Below, one piece after another: positions 7,913-16,370 of a stretch of 64,000 bases of DNA. The DNA comes from Herbaspirillum rhizosphaerae_A (lineage in GTDB: Bacteria > Pseudomonadota > Gammaproteobacteria > Burkholderiales > Burkholderiaceae_D): contig NZ_JAQQFR010000003.1 in assembly GCF_046025915.1 (NCBI RefSeq), forward strand, positions 372,001 through 436,000, given 5' to 3'. Under the pieces are notes generated by a model. The model was not told where the DNA came from and ran no database searches. It saw only the letters and a program-made list of their open reading frames with translations. The translations under genes were made by a program, and so were the position numbers. How positions within the stretch are numbered: position 1 is the stretch's first letter; each line of letters begins with the position of its first letter.

Positions 7913-8362
7913 ATGAAAGTCTCTGAAATTCTTAAAGTCAAAGGCAACATTCTCTTCACCGTTACCCCCGACACGCCGATTGCGGAAGCCGTGAGTGCAA
8001 TGGCTGAGAAAGACATTGGCTCTTTGGTGGTCATGGAATTCGGTGAACTGGTCGGTATGCTGACTTTCCGCGAGGTGTTGAAGACCTTGCAGGAAAACGC
8101 TGGATCCGTCGGCACCAATACCGTGCGCAAGCACATGGACGACCATCCGATCACGGTCACACCCGACACCGACCTCAACGAAGTGCGCCGCATCATGTTG
8201 GAAAAGCATGCGCGCTATGTGCCGGTAATGGACGCCAAGACACTGCTGGGCGTGATGTCTTTTTATGACGTCGCCAAGGCGGTGCTGGATGCGCAGGGCT
8301 TTGAGAACAAAATGCTCAAGGCGTATATCCGGGACTGGCCGACCGAGGAAGAAAATAGCTGA
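7913..8362 (+). CDS. CBS-domain pair protein
   Basis: 149 residues made almost only of two CBS motifs (about 10-65 and 75-135): TVTPDTPIAEAVSAMAEKDIGSLVVM...LVGMLTFREVL and VTPDTDLNEVRRIMLEKHARYVPVMD...LLGVMSFYDV. Stand-alone CBS pairs bind adenine nucleotides or NAD and act as energy sensors, but the partner here is not evident. AAGGATG a few bases before the ATG is a good ribosome-binding site. A hairpin terminator follows, so the gene is probably monocistronic. Confidence 0.88.
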   Translation: MKVSEILKVKGNILFTVTPDTPIAEAVSAMAEKDIGSLVVMEFGELVGMLTFREVLKTLQENAGSVGTNTVRKHMDDHPITVTPDTDLNEVRRIMLEKHARYVPVMDAKTLLGVMSFYDVAKAVLDAQGFENKMLKAYIRDWPTEEENS

Positions 8363-8431
8363 AATAGCTGAAACAAATATCGGCAGCGCCCCCGCTGTAT
8401 TACTCAAGCAGGGTGCGCCGCTTATCCGAGA

Positions 8432-8463
8432 AACCGTTCATGCCGTCATGAACGGTTTTTTGT
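8432..8463 (+). terminator. Rho-independent terminator of the CBS gene
   Basis: An 11-bp perfect stem, AACCGTTCATG (8432-8442) with 8447-8457, has a 4-nt loop and is followed by TTTTGTT. Confidence 0.85.
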
Positions 8464-8520
8464 TATCCGAACGGCGTCTTTTTTAACCGATTCGTCCAAC
8501 TTGCCCATTCTGCTCGCTCC

Positions 8521-10407
8521 ATGAGTCAATCCAATCAGTTTTCCCTGCTCGGTCAGCGTCGTTTTGCTCCCTTTTTCTGGACCCAATTCCTCGGCGCACT
8601 CAATGACAACGTTTTCAAGACGGCCTTACTTACAATCCTCACCTACGATGCATTGAGCTGGACCACGCTGGACACCGGTCTGCTCAATAACCTGATTCCG
8701 GGTTTGTTCATCCTGCCGTTCTTCCTGTTTTCGGCCACAGCGGGGCAGTTGGCCGACAAGATGGAAAAAGGCCGTCTGGCGCGCTACGTCAAATTGCTGG
8801 AAATCGTCATCATGGGGATCGCCGCTTATGGCTGGATGACGCATCACCTGTGGCTGCTGGTGGTGGCGGTGGCAGGCATGGGCATTCATTCGACCATCTT
8901 TGGTCCGGTCAAGTATGCCTATTTGCCCCAACAGCTGAAGCCGCAGGAGCTGGTCGGCGGCAATGGCGTCATTGAAATGGGCACCTTTGTCGGCATTTTG
9001 CTGGGCGAGGTGTTGGGCGCTGTGCTCGTGGTGCAAAAGCCGTTTGGACTGGAGACCATCGCCTTTGTGACCATCGGCTTTGCAATTCTTGGATGGCTCA
9101 CCAGTCTTGCCATACCGCTGTCGCCGGCGCCTGCGCCAGAGTTGAAGATCAACTGGAATCCGTTCTCGGAAATGGTGCGCAATCTTGGCTTCTCACGCCG
9201 AAATCGCCCTGTTTTCCTGTCGATACTCGGTAACTCCTGGTTCTGGTTTTACGGCGCCATCGTACTGGCGCAATTCCCTCTGTATGCGAAGAATTACCTG
9301 CACGGTGATCATAGCGTTTTCGTGTTGCTGCTGATGGTGTTTTCCGTCGGGATCGGCGTTGGTTCGCTGCTGTGCGAACGGCTGTCCGGTCATAAGGTTG
9401 AAATCGGGCTAGTGCCTTTTGGCGCTATCGGCTTGTCTGTGTTTGGGTTGGAGTTGTACTTCGCCAGTGTCAGTTACAGCGCAACGGTAGCGGTCGATAT
9501 GAGCGGTTTTATCGCTCAGCACGGCAGCCTGCGGATTTTGTTCGACTGTCTGATGATTGGCGTGTTTGGCGGCTTGTATATCGTGCCGCTGTTTGCGCTG
9601 ATCCAGACACGATGCGACCCGCAACATGTCTCCCGTACGATTGCAGGCATGAACATCATGAACTCGCTGTTCATGGTGGTCGCGGCTTTGCTGGCGATGG
9701 TGCTGCTGCGCTCGGGTTTCACGATTCCACAGATCTTCCTCATCACGGCGATTCTGAACGCCATCGTGGCGACGTATATCTTCTCGCTGGTGCCGGAATT
9801 CCTGATGCGTTTCCTGGCGTGGATGCTGATCCACACTATCCATCGGGTGCGCACCGTCAATTCAGACCTGATTCCCAAGCATGGCGCGGCAGTACTGGTA
9901 TGCAATCACGTCAGCTATGTCGACGCTATCGTGATCATGGCAGCCAGTCCACGCCCGATCCGTTTTGTCATGGATCACCGCATCTTCAAGACGCCGGTGC
10001 TGTCCTGGATTTTTCGTACGGCCAAGGCGATTCCCATTGCACCGGCCAAGGAAGATCCATGGCTGATGGAGAAGGCCTATGTCGACATTGCCCAAGCCTT
10101 GCATGAAGGCGATCTGGTCTGCATCTTTCCGGAAGGCAAGCTGACCAGTACCGGCGAAATCAATGAATTCAAGGGCGGGATCAAGAAGATCATCGACCGC
10201 ACGCCGGTACAGGTGTTTCCGATGGCCTTGCGCGGATTGTGGGGAAGCCTGCTGACGCGCGGCAGCGGTAATCCTTTTCATCGATCCTTCAAGCGTGGCT
10301 TGTTTTCGAAGCTGGAACTGGCAGTGGGCGAACCGATTGCGGCAGAACAGGCTACGCCGGAATACTTGCAGCAGCGCGTGAGCGAGTTGCGCGGTGAGTG
10401 GAAATAG
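8521..10407 (+). CDS. LplT-PlsC type fusion: MFS transporter joined to 1-acylglycerophosphate acyltransferase
   Basis: 628 residues. Residues 1 to about 415 form a 12-helix MFS module beginning FFWTQFLGALNDNVFKTAL, the signature of lysophospholipid transporters (LplT). Residues about 430-628 form a PlsC acyltransferase with the NHxxxxD motif in CNHVSYVDAIVI (about 460), then FPEGKLTSTGEINEFKGG (about 540) and P-M-A-L-R-G-L-W. The likely role is flipping lysophospholipid (or an acyl acceptor) across the inner membrane and re-acylating it, as LplT and Aas do as separate proteins in E. coli. No acyl-ACP synthetase domain is present, so acyl-ACP/CoA must come from elsewhere. aroC follows at 57 bp. 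Confidence 0.88.
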   Translation: MSQSNQFSLLGQRRFAPFFWTQFLGALNDNVFKTALLTILTYDALSWTTLDTGLLNNLIPGLFILPFFLFSATAGQLADKMEKGRLARYVKLLEIVIMGIAAYGWMTHHLWLLVVAVAGMGIHSTIFGPVKYAYLPQQLKPQELVGGNGVIEMGTFVGILLGEVLGAVLVVQKPFGLETIAFVTIGFAILGWLTSLAIPLSPAPAPELKINWNPFSEMVRNLGFSRRNRPVFLSILGNSWFWFYGAIVLAQFPLYAKNYLHGDHSVFVLLLMVFSVGIGVGSLLCERLSGHKVEIGLVPFGAIGLSVFGLELYFASVSYSATVAVDMSGFIAQHGSLRILFDCLMIGVFGGLYIVPLFALIQTRCDPQHVSRTIAGMNIMNSLFMVVAALLAMVLLRSGFTIPQIFLITAILNAIVATYIFSLVPEFLMRFLAWMLIHTIHRVRTVNSDLIPKHGAAVLVCNHVSYVDAIVIMAASPRPIRFVMDHRIFKTPVLSWIFRTAKAIPIAPAKEDPWLMEKAYVDIAQALHEGDLVCIFPEGKLTSTGEINEFKGGIKKIIDRTPVQVFPMALRGLWGSLLTRGSGNPFHRSFKRGLFSKLELAVGEPIAAEQATPEYLQQRVSELRGEWK

Positions 10408-10464
10408 TACCTGGGCCGGTCTGGTAAAATCACATCTTCAGATAATTAAAAGTAGAGCTTCGCT

Positions 10465-11562
10465 ATGTCCGGCAACACCCTCGGCACGCTGTTTACCGTT
10501 ACCACCTTCGGCGAATCCCATGGCCCGGCCATCGGATGCGTGATCGACGGCTGTCCGCCGGGAATGACATTGTCCGAAGCCGACATTCAGCCTGAACTGG
10601 ATCGCCGCAAGCCGGGCACCTCGCGCCACGTCACGCAGCGTCAGGAGCCGGATACGGTCGAAATTCTCTCCGGCGTGTTCGAAGGCAAGACAACCGGCAC
10701 GCCGATTGCGCTGCTGATTCGCAATCAGGATCAGCGCAGCAAGGACTATGGCAATCTGCTCGATACCTTCCGCCCAGGTCATGCTGATTACACCTATTGG
10801 CACAAATACGGCATTCGCGATCCACGCGGCGGCGGGCGTTCTTCGGCGCGTCTGACGGCGCCGGTGGTCGGCGCGGCAGCAGTGGCCAAGAAGTGGCTGT
10901 TCGAACAATACGGCACAACGTTCAAGGGTTGCATGAGTCAGCTCGGTGACATCGCGATTCCGTTCGAATCCTGGGATCAGGTGCGTGAAAATCCATTCTT
11001 CGCAGCCAACGCGACCATGATTCCGCAACTGGAAGAGTACATGGATGCGCTCCGTAAGGCCGGCGACTCCTGCGGCGCGCGTATTGACGTGGTGGCGCAA
11101 AACGTGCCGGTCGGTCTGGGCGAACCTATTTACGACAAGCTCGATGCGGAAATCGCTTACGCACTGATGGGCATCAATGCCGTCAAGGGTGTCGAGATCG
11201 GCGCCGGTTTCAAGTCGGTAGCGCAAAAGGGCACTGAGCACGGTGACGCGTTGACGCCGGAGGGCTTTGTCGGCAACAACGCCGGCGGTATCCTGGGCGG
11301 TATTTCGACCGGGCAGGACATCACGGCCTCGATCGCGATTAAACCGACGTCGAGCATCCGCTCCCCACGTCCATCAATCGACAAAGCTGGTCAGGCGACC
11401 GAAGTCGAGACGCATGGCCGCCATGATCCTTGCGTTGGCATTCGTGCTACGCCCATTGCAGAAGCCATGGTTGCGCTGGTCTTGATGGATCATGCCTTGC
11501 GTCATCGCGCCCAATGCGGTGATGTCAAGGTAACTACGCCGCAAATCGCCGCACAGAAATAA
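10465..11562 (+). CDS. aroC: Chorismate synthase
   Basis: 365 residues, standard length. It makes chorismate from 5-enolpyruvylshikimate-3-phosphate with reduced FMN, the last shared step to the aromatic amino acids. All three family signatures are visible: GESHGPAIGCVIDGCPPG near the N-terminus, the FMN-binding GGGRSSARLTAP (about 130), and GRHDPCVGIRATPIAEAM near the C-terminus. It probably shares transcription with the LplT-PlsC gene upstream. The trp genes that use chorismate lie about 10 kb further on. Confidence 0.97.
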   Translation: MSGNTLGTLFTVTTFGESHGPAIGCVIDGCPPGMTLSEADIQPELDRRKPGTSRHVTQRQEPDTVEILSGVFEGKTTGTPIALLIRNQDQRSKDYGNLLDTFRPGHADYTYWHKYGIRDPRGGGRSSARLTAPVVGAAAVAKKWLFEQYGTTFKGCMSQLGDIAIPFESWDQVRENPFFAANATMIPQLEEYMDALRKAGDSCGARIDVVAQNVPVGLGEPIYDKLDAEIAYALMGINAVKGVEIGAGFKSVAQKGTEHGDALTPEGFVGNNAGGILGGISTGQDITASIAIKPTSSIRSPRPSIDKAGQATEVETHGRHDPCVGIRATPIAEAMVALVLMDHALRHRAQCGDVKVTTPQIAAQK

Positions 11563-11787
11563 AACGAAGAATCAAAGAAGTAAAAGAAGAAATAAAAGAA
11601 GAATTAAATTGAGATCGCCGACTTTCACGTCGGTCTCAGAACTGGGGCAATGTGTTCAGGTCGAAGGGCCTGCAACATAGGGGAGCGCCGCACTGACAAT
11701 GTCAATTGATGGCAGTCGCGTGGCAATTTTCGCAGGCACTGCCAAGCGTTTCTCCCGCGTATTTTTATCTTTGACGATGGAGACAGC

Positions 11788-12627
11788 ATGGCGTATCAAA
11801 TGCAGCGTTCACACCAATTTCTTTCCCGGTTTTTTCTGATTGCGGCCGCTTTGGCGCTGACTGCCTGCGAAAGCGTGCAAACCACGCAGGGTGGGGCTGT
11901 TGGTATCACACGTCAGCAAAGCATGATGTTGTCCGCACAAGAAGTCGATGCTTCTGCAGTCAAAGAATATGCGCAAGTGCTCGATGAGCAAAAGAAGAAG
12001 GGCGCGCTGAATCAGAATGCCGCTCAGGTGCGCCGCGTGCGTGCTATCGCGGATCGCCTCATCCCTCAGACCGCAGCCTTCCGTCCCGACGCCGTCAAGT
12101 GGAAGTGGGAAGTCAACATCATCACCTCGCCTGAGGCCAATGCATGGTGCATGCCGGGAGGAAAAATCGCTGTCTATACCGGCTTGATTGAAAAGCTGAA
12201 GATTACCGATGATGAACTTGCTGCCGTCATGGGACATGAAATCGCTCACGCCTTGCGCGAGCATGCTCGTGAACGCGCCTCAGAGCAGGCCGTGACGGGA
12301 TCGCTGATTTCCATAGGATCATCGATTCTGGGCGTCGGTGAATTGGGGAAGCAGGGAGCACAGTACGCGTACATGGGTCTTGTCGGTTTGCCGAATTCAC
12401 GTACCCACGAGACCGAGGCTGACCGCATCGGTGTCGAGCTGGCGGCCCGTGCCGGCTATGACCCGCGCGCGGCCATTTCCCTGTGGCAAAAAATGGCTCA
12501 GATCGGTGGTAGCGAACCGATGAAATTCATGTCCACTCATCCCTCGCGTGAAGACCGTATCAGCGATCTCACGGTTTATTCGCAACGCGTGATGCCGCTT
12601 TACGAGCAAAGCAAGAAGACCCGCTGA
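11788..12627 (+). CDS. M48 metallopeptidase lipoprotein (LoiP/BepA-like)
   Basis: 279 residues. A lipoprotein signal ends at LTAC (Cys27). The peptidase domain carries the zinc motif HEIAH (150-154) and the third ligand Glu in THETEADRIGVELAARAGYDP. The tail motif FMSTHPSREDRI is typical of this subgroup. Such periplasmic, membrane-anchored proteases do quality control of outer-membrane proteins. GGAGA sits about 8 nt before the ATG. The protein is shorter than BepA because it lacks the C-terminal TPR domain, so LoiP/YggG-like is the better label. A G+C-rich hairpin follows. Confidence 0.9.
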   Translation: MAYQMQRSHQFLSRFFLIAAALALTACESVQTTQGGAVGITRQQSMMLSAQEVDASAVKEYAQVLDEQKKKGALNQNAAQVRRVRAIADRLIPQTAAFRPDAVKWKWEVNIITSPEANAWCMPGGKIAVYTGLIEKLKITDDELAAVMGHEIAHALREHARERASEQAVTGSLISIGSSILGVGELGKQGAQYAYMGLVGLPNSRTHETEADRIGVELAARAGYDPRAAISLWQKMAQIGGSEPMKFMSTHPSREDRISDLTVYSQRVMPLYEQSKKTR

Positions 12628-12676
12628 ACACCGGCGGCCGCAAAGCGTTGTACAACGCAGCCCTAAAACCCACATT

Positions 12677-12700
12677 CGCGCCTCGGGAAAGGCGCGTTTA
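12677..12700 (+). terminator. Weak hairpin terminator between the M48 gene and leuC
   Basis: A 7-bp stem CGCGCCT/AGGCGCG with a 6-nt loop is followed by TTTA only. It directly precedes TGGCATAAT (12701-12709), a plausible extended -10 for leuC. Confidence 0.5.
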
Positions 12701-12758
12701 TGGCATAATCAAAGGCTCATTTCAACGACTTGCGTAGCTTTTACACGCCCGCATCATC

Positions 12759-14159
12759 ATGCTTAAGACGCTTTACGACAAACTTTGGGAATCTCACGTT
12801 GTTCATGCAGAACAAGACGGAACGGCCATTTTGTACATCGACCGTCATCTACTGCATGAAGTGACCAGCCCGCAAGCATTTGAAGGCCTCAAATTGGCCG
12901 GTCGCCAGCCATGGCGCAATGCCGCCAATCTGGTGGTAGCCGACCACAACGTGCCGACAACCAATCGCGCTAACGGCATTGCCGACCCGATCTCCCGTCT
13001 GCAGGTGGAAACGCTGGACGCCAATGCCAAGGAATACGGCCTGACCTATTTCGGCATGAACGACAAGCGTCAAGGCATCGTACACGTTATCGGACCTGAA
13101 CAAGGCGCGACGCTGCCCGGTATGACCGTGGTTTGCGGCGATTCGCACACCTCCACGCACGGCGCTTTCGCCTGTCTGGCGCACGGTATCGGCACGTCTG
13201 AAGTCGAGCACGTGCTGGCAACGCAAACGCTGCTGACCAAAAAATCCAAAGCCATGCTGGTGCAGGTCGACGGCGCATTGCCTGTCGGCGTGACCGCAAA
13301 AGACATCGTGCTGGCCGTGATCGGCAAGATCGGCACCGCGGGCGGCACTGGTTATGCGATTGAATTCGCCGGCTCGACCATGCGCTCGCTGACCATGGAA
13401 GGCCGTATGACGGTCTGTAACATGGCGATCGAAGCGGGTGCGCGTGCCGGTATGGTTGCGGTTGACGACACCACGATTAATTACCTCAAGGGCCGTCCGT
13501 TTGCACCTTCGGGCCCGCATTGGGAGCGCGCCGTGACTTACTGGCGTACGCTGCATTCCGATCCGGGCGCCAAATTCGACATGGTCGTAACCTTGAACGC
13601 TGCCGACATCAAGCCGCAAGTGACCTGGGGTACATCGCCGGAAATGGTGGTTGCCGTTGACAGCCGTGTCCCTGATCCGGACAAGGAAAAAGACGCCACC
13701 AAGCGCGACGGTATGGAAAAGGCGCTGGCCTATATGGCGCTCAAGCCCAATACCCCGATTGAAGATATTCGCATCGACAAAGTATTCATCGGCTCTTGCA
13801 CCAATTCGCGCATCGAAGATTTGCGCGAAGCGGCGGCGGTGGTGCGTGGCAAATTCCGCGCATCCAACGTCAAGCTGGCGATGGTGGTGCCAGGTTCCGG
13901 TCTGGTGAAAGAACAAGCCGAACGCGAAGGCCTGGACAAGATTTTCCGCGATGCCGGTTTTGAATGGCGTGAGCCGGGTTGCTCGATGTGTCTCGCGATG
14001 AACGCTGACCGTCTGGAGCCGGGCGAGCGTTGCGCTTCGACGTCCAATCGCAATTTTGAAGGACGTCAGGGCGCGGGTGGTCGTACGCATCTGGTAAGTC
14101 CGGCGATGGCTGCTGCGGCAGGCATTGCAGGACATTTTGTTGATATCCGTTCTTTGTAA
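12759..14159 (+). CDS. leuC: 3-isopropylmalate dehydratase, large subunit
   Basis: 466 residues, standard length. With LeuD it isomerises 2-isopropylmalate to 3-isopropylmalate in leucine synthesis. The [4Fe-4S] cysteines are Cys347 in GSCTNSRIEDL and Cys408/Cys411 in PGCSMCLAMN. The substrate loop SRIEDLR and the GDSHTSTHGAF signature (about 130) are intact. The gene opens the leuC-entericidin-leuD-leuB block; leuA is not in the window. Confidence 0.97.
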   Translation: MLKTLYDKLWESHVVHAEQDGTAILYIDRHLLHEVTSPQAFEGLKLAGRQPWRNAANLVVADHNVPTTNRANGIADPISRLQVETLDANAKEYGLTYFGMNDKRQGIVHVIGPEQGATLPGMTVVCGDSHTSTHGAFACLAHGIGTSEVEHVLATQTLLTKKSKAMLVQVDGALPVGVTAKDIVLAVIGKIGTAGGTGYAIEFAGSTMRSLTMEGRMTVCNMAIEAGARAGMVAVDDTTINYLKGRPFAPSGPHWERAVTYWRTLHSDPGAKFDMVVTLNAADIKPQVTWGTSPEMVVAVDSRVPDPDKEKDATKRDGMEKALAYMALKPNTPIEDIRIDKVFIGSCTNSRIEDLREAAAVVRGKFRASNVKLAMVVPGSGLVKEQAEREGLDKIFRDAGFEWREPGCSMCLAMNADRLEPGERCASTSNRNFEGRQGAGGRTHLVSPAMAAAAGIAGHFVDIRSL

Positions 14160-14177
14160 ACCTACTTGGATGAAATC

Positions 14178-14309
14178 ATGAAAAAAATAATCGCTTTGGC
14201 TCTGCTGGCTGCGTCTATGCTGACTCTGACTGCATGCAATACCGTCCACGGTTTTGGTGAAGATGTCGCGAAGGTTGGCGACAAGATGCAAGACGCCAGC
14301 AAGAAGTAA
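14178..14309 (+). CDS. Entericidin A/B family small lipoprotein
   Basis: 43 residues. The sequence is MKKIIALALLAASMLTLTAC followed by NTVHGFGEDVAKVGDKMQDA and SKK. The signal peptide ends in a clear lipobox (LTAC, Cys20), leaving a 24-residue mature lipopeptide with the G-x-G-x-D-x-x-x-x-G-D pattern of EcnA/EcnB. In E. coli, EcnB is a bacteriolytic lipoprotein and EcnA its antidote. Here only one member is present, 18 bp after leuC and 124 bp before leuD. Expression with leucine synthesis follows from position only; toxicity is not implied by sequence. Confidence 0.85.
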   Translation: MKKIIALALLAASMLTLTACNTVHGFGEDVAKVGDKMQDASKK

Positions 14310-14433
14310 TAATGCAGTGGCGGCAGCCGGTGCGCTTGCATCGCTGTTGCTGATTTGTTTGTTGAAGAGATAAAAGAAATCGGCTGATCCGGATTGCTGC
14401 ATGGTGCGGCGATCCATCATCGATAAAAGTGCC

Positions 14434-15081
14434 ATGAATAAATTTATTGTCCATGATGGTTTGGTTGCTCCGCTTGACCGCGCTAACGTCGATACTGATG
14501 CGATCATTCCCAAGCAATTCCTGAAATCGATCAAGCGCAGCGGCTTCGGTCCGAATCTGTTCGACGAATGGCGTTATCTGGATCACGGCGAGCCCGGCAT
14601 GGACAACTCCAAGCGCCCGCTAAATCCTGATTTTGTGCTGAATCAACCGCGCTACCAAGGCGCGTCGATCCTGATCGCACGCAAGAATTTCGGTTGCGGC
14701 TCCTCGCGCGAACACGCGCCATGGGCGTTGGATCAATACGGCTTCCGCGCAGTAATTGCACCGAGCTTCGCCGATATTTTCTTTAATAACTGCTTCAAGA
14801 ACGGCTTGCTGCCGATCGTGCTGTCGGAACAGCAGATCGACCATCTGTTCGATGAAGTAAAAGCATTCCCGGGCTTCCGACTGATCATTGATCTGGACAA
14901 ACAGATCATCACTACCGCGAATGGTAGTCAGACTTATCCGTTTGAGGTCGGCGAATTCCGTAAATACTGCTTGCTCAACGGCCTTGACGACATCGGTCTG
15001 ACATTGCGCCAAGCGGACAAAATCCGCGCTTTTGAAGAGCGTCACCTTTACGATCAACCTTGGTTGGCCAACACTATCTGA
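14434..15081 (+). CDS. leuD: 3-isopropylmalate dehydratase, small subunit
   Basis: 215 residues, standard length. This is the swivel domain that completes the LeuC active site. Visible signatures are DRANVDTDAIIPKQFLKSI near the N-terminus and the FGCGSSREHAPWAL loop (about 90). The start at 14434 (MNKFIVHDGLVAPLDR) matches homologues; an in-frame ATG 33 nt upstream is less likely. It is separated from leuC only by the entericidin gene. Confidence 0.96.
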   Translation: MNKFIVHDGLVAPLDRANVDTDAIIPKQFLKSIKRSGFGPNLFDEWRYLDHGEPGMDNSKRPLNPDFVLNQPRYQGASILIARKNFGCGSSREHAPWALDQYGFRAVIAPSFADIFFNNCFKNGLLPIVLSEQQIDHLFDEVKAFPGFRLIIDLDKQIITTANGSQTYPFEVGEFRKYCLLNGLDDIGLTLRQADKIRAFEERHLYDQPWLANTI

Positions 15082-15221
15082 GTGCTGTCAATTACGCGGT
15101 TAAGTTATTCGCAACAGGTTTCTGAAGTTCTGATCAGCCGGATGCCGCATTGCACGGTCGCCAAGACCGGTGCAGATGTGGCCTCCGGCGCTATTATTTT
15201 CCAAGACTAGAAGACGACGAC

Positions 15222-16292
15222 ATGAAGATTGCAATTTTGCCAGGTGACGGCATCGGTCCCGAGATCATTGAACAAGCTGTACGTGTACTCAATACACTGG
15301 GCGAAAAGTTTGAAATGGAAACTGCGCCGGTCGGCGGCGCAGGCTATGAAGCGCACGGCCATCCGCTGCCGGACGGCACGCTGAAGCTGGCAAAGGAAGC
15401 CGATGCGATCCTGTTCGGCGCCGTCGGTGACTGGAAGTACGACACACTCGATCGTCCGCTGCGTCCTGAGCAAGCGATTCTGGGTCTGCGTAAACATCTG
15501 CAATTGTTCGCCAATTTTCGTCCTGCGATCTGCTATCCGGAACTGACCGGCGCGTCATCGCTCAAGCCTGAACTGGTTGCAGGTCTGGATATCCTGATCG
15601 TGCGCGAACTGAACGGCGACATTTATTTCGGCCAGCCACGCGGTATGCGCGAAGCACCGGACGGTCCTTTCAAGGGCGCGCGCGAAGGCTTCGATACCAT
15701 GCGCTACAGCGAGCCGGAAATCCGCCGCATCGCACACGTTGCCTTCCAGGCAGCCGCCAAGCGCGGCAATCGTCTGTGCAGTGTGGACAAAGCCAACGTG
15801 CTGGAAACTTTCCAGTTCTGGAAAGATATCGTCACTGACGTGCACAAGGAATATCCGCAAGTCGAATTGACCCACATGTATGTTGACAATGCCGCAATGC
15901 AACTGGTCAAGGCGCCGAAGAATTTTGACGTCATCGTCACCGGCAACATGTTCGGCGACATCCTGTCGGATGCAGCCGCAATGCTGACCGGCTCGATCGG
16001 CATGCTGCCATCGGCATCGCTGGATGCCAACAACAAGGGTTTGTACGAACCGTCGCATGGTTCAGCACCCGACATCGCAGGCAAGGGCGTCGCTAATCCA
16101 TTGGCGACCATTTTGTCGGCGGCAATGATGCTGCGTTTCTCGCTGAACAAGGTGGAACAGGCAGACCGTATTGAAGCGGCGGTGAAGAAAGTCCTTGCAC
16201 AAGGCTATCGCACCGGCGATATTTATGAAGAGGGCACTACCAAGGTCGGCACCAAGGAAATGGGCGACGCAGTCGTCAAAGCATTGGGTTGA
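15222..16292 (+). CDS. leuB: 3-isopropylmalate dehydrogenase
   Basis: 356 residues. It oxidatively decarboxylates 3-isopropylmalate with NAD+. It starts MKIAILPGDGIGPEI, which fixes the start against a 24-codon upstream extension. Substrate and metal residues lie in FANFRPAICYPEL, RELNGDIYFGQPR, the metal-binding GNMFGDILSDAAAML (about 245) and the NAD-binding EPSHGSAPDIAGKG (about 275). asd follows after 78 bp on the same strand, in the common betaproteobacterial order. Confidence 0.97.
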   Translation: MKIAILPGDGIGPEIIEQAVRVLNTLGEKFEMETAPVGGAGYEAHGHPLPDGTLKLAKEADAILFGAVGDWKYDTLDRPLRPEQAILGLRKHLQLFANFRPAICYPELTGASSLKPELVAGLDILIVRELNGDIYFGQPRGMREAPDGPFKGAREGFDTMRYSEPEIRRIAHVAFQAAAKRGNRLCSVDKANVLETFQFWKDIVTDVHKEYPQVELTHMYVDNAAMQLVKAPKNFDVIVTGNMFGDILSDAAAMLTGSIGMLPSASLDANNKGLYEPSHGSAPDIAGKGVANPLATILSAAMMLRFSLNKVEQADRIEAAVKKVLAQGYRTGDIYEEGTTKVGTKEMGDAVVKALG

Positions 16293-16370
16293 GTTCGAAG
16301 TTGATCGCGGCGGTGGTTTTTTTAACGTTGTAGTTCATTGATTATGGAAGTTCATTAATAGGGAAAGATG

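Noticed and set aside
12849..14534. A 561-codon minus-strand frame opposite leuC, the entericidin gene and leuD
   Set aside because: It covers three recognised plus-strand genes and has no protein-like motifs.
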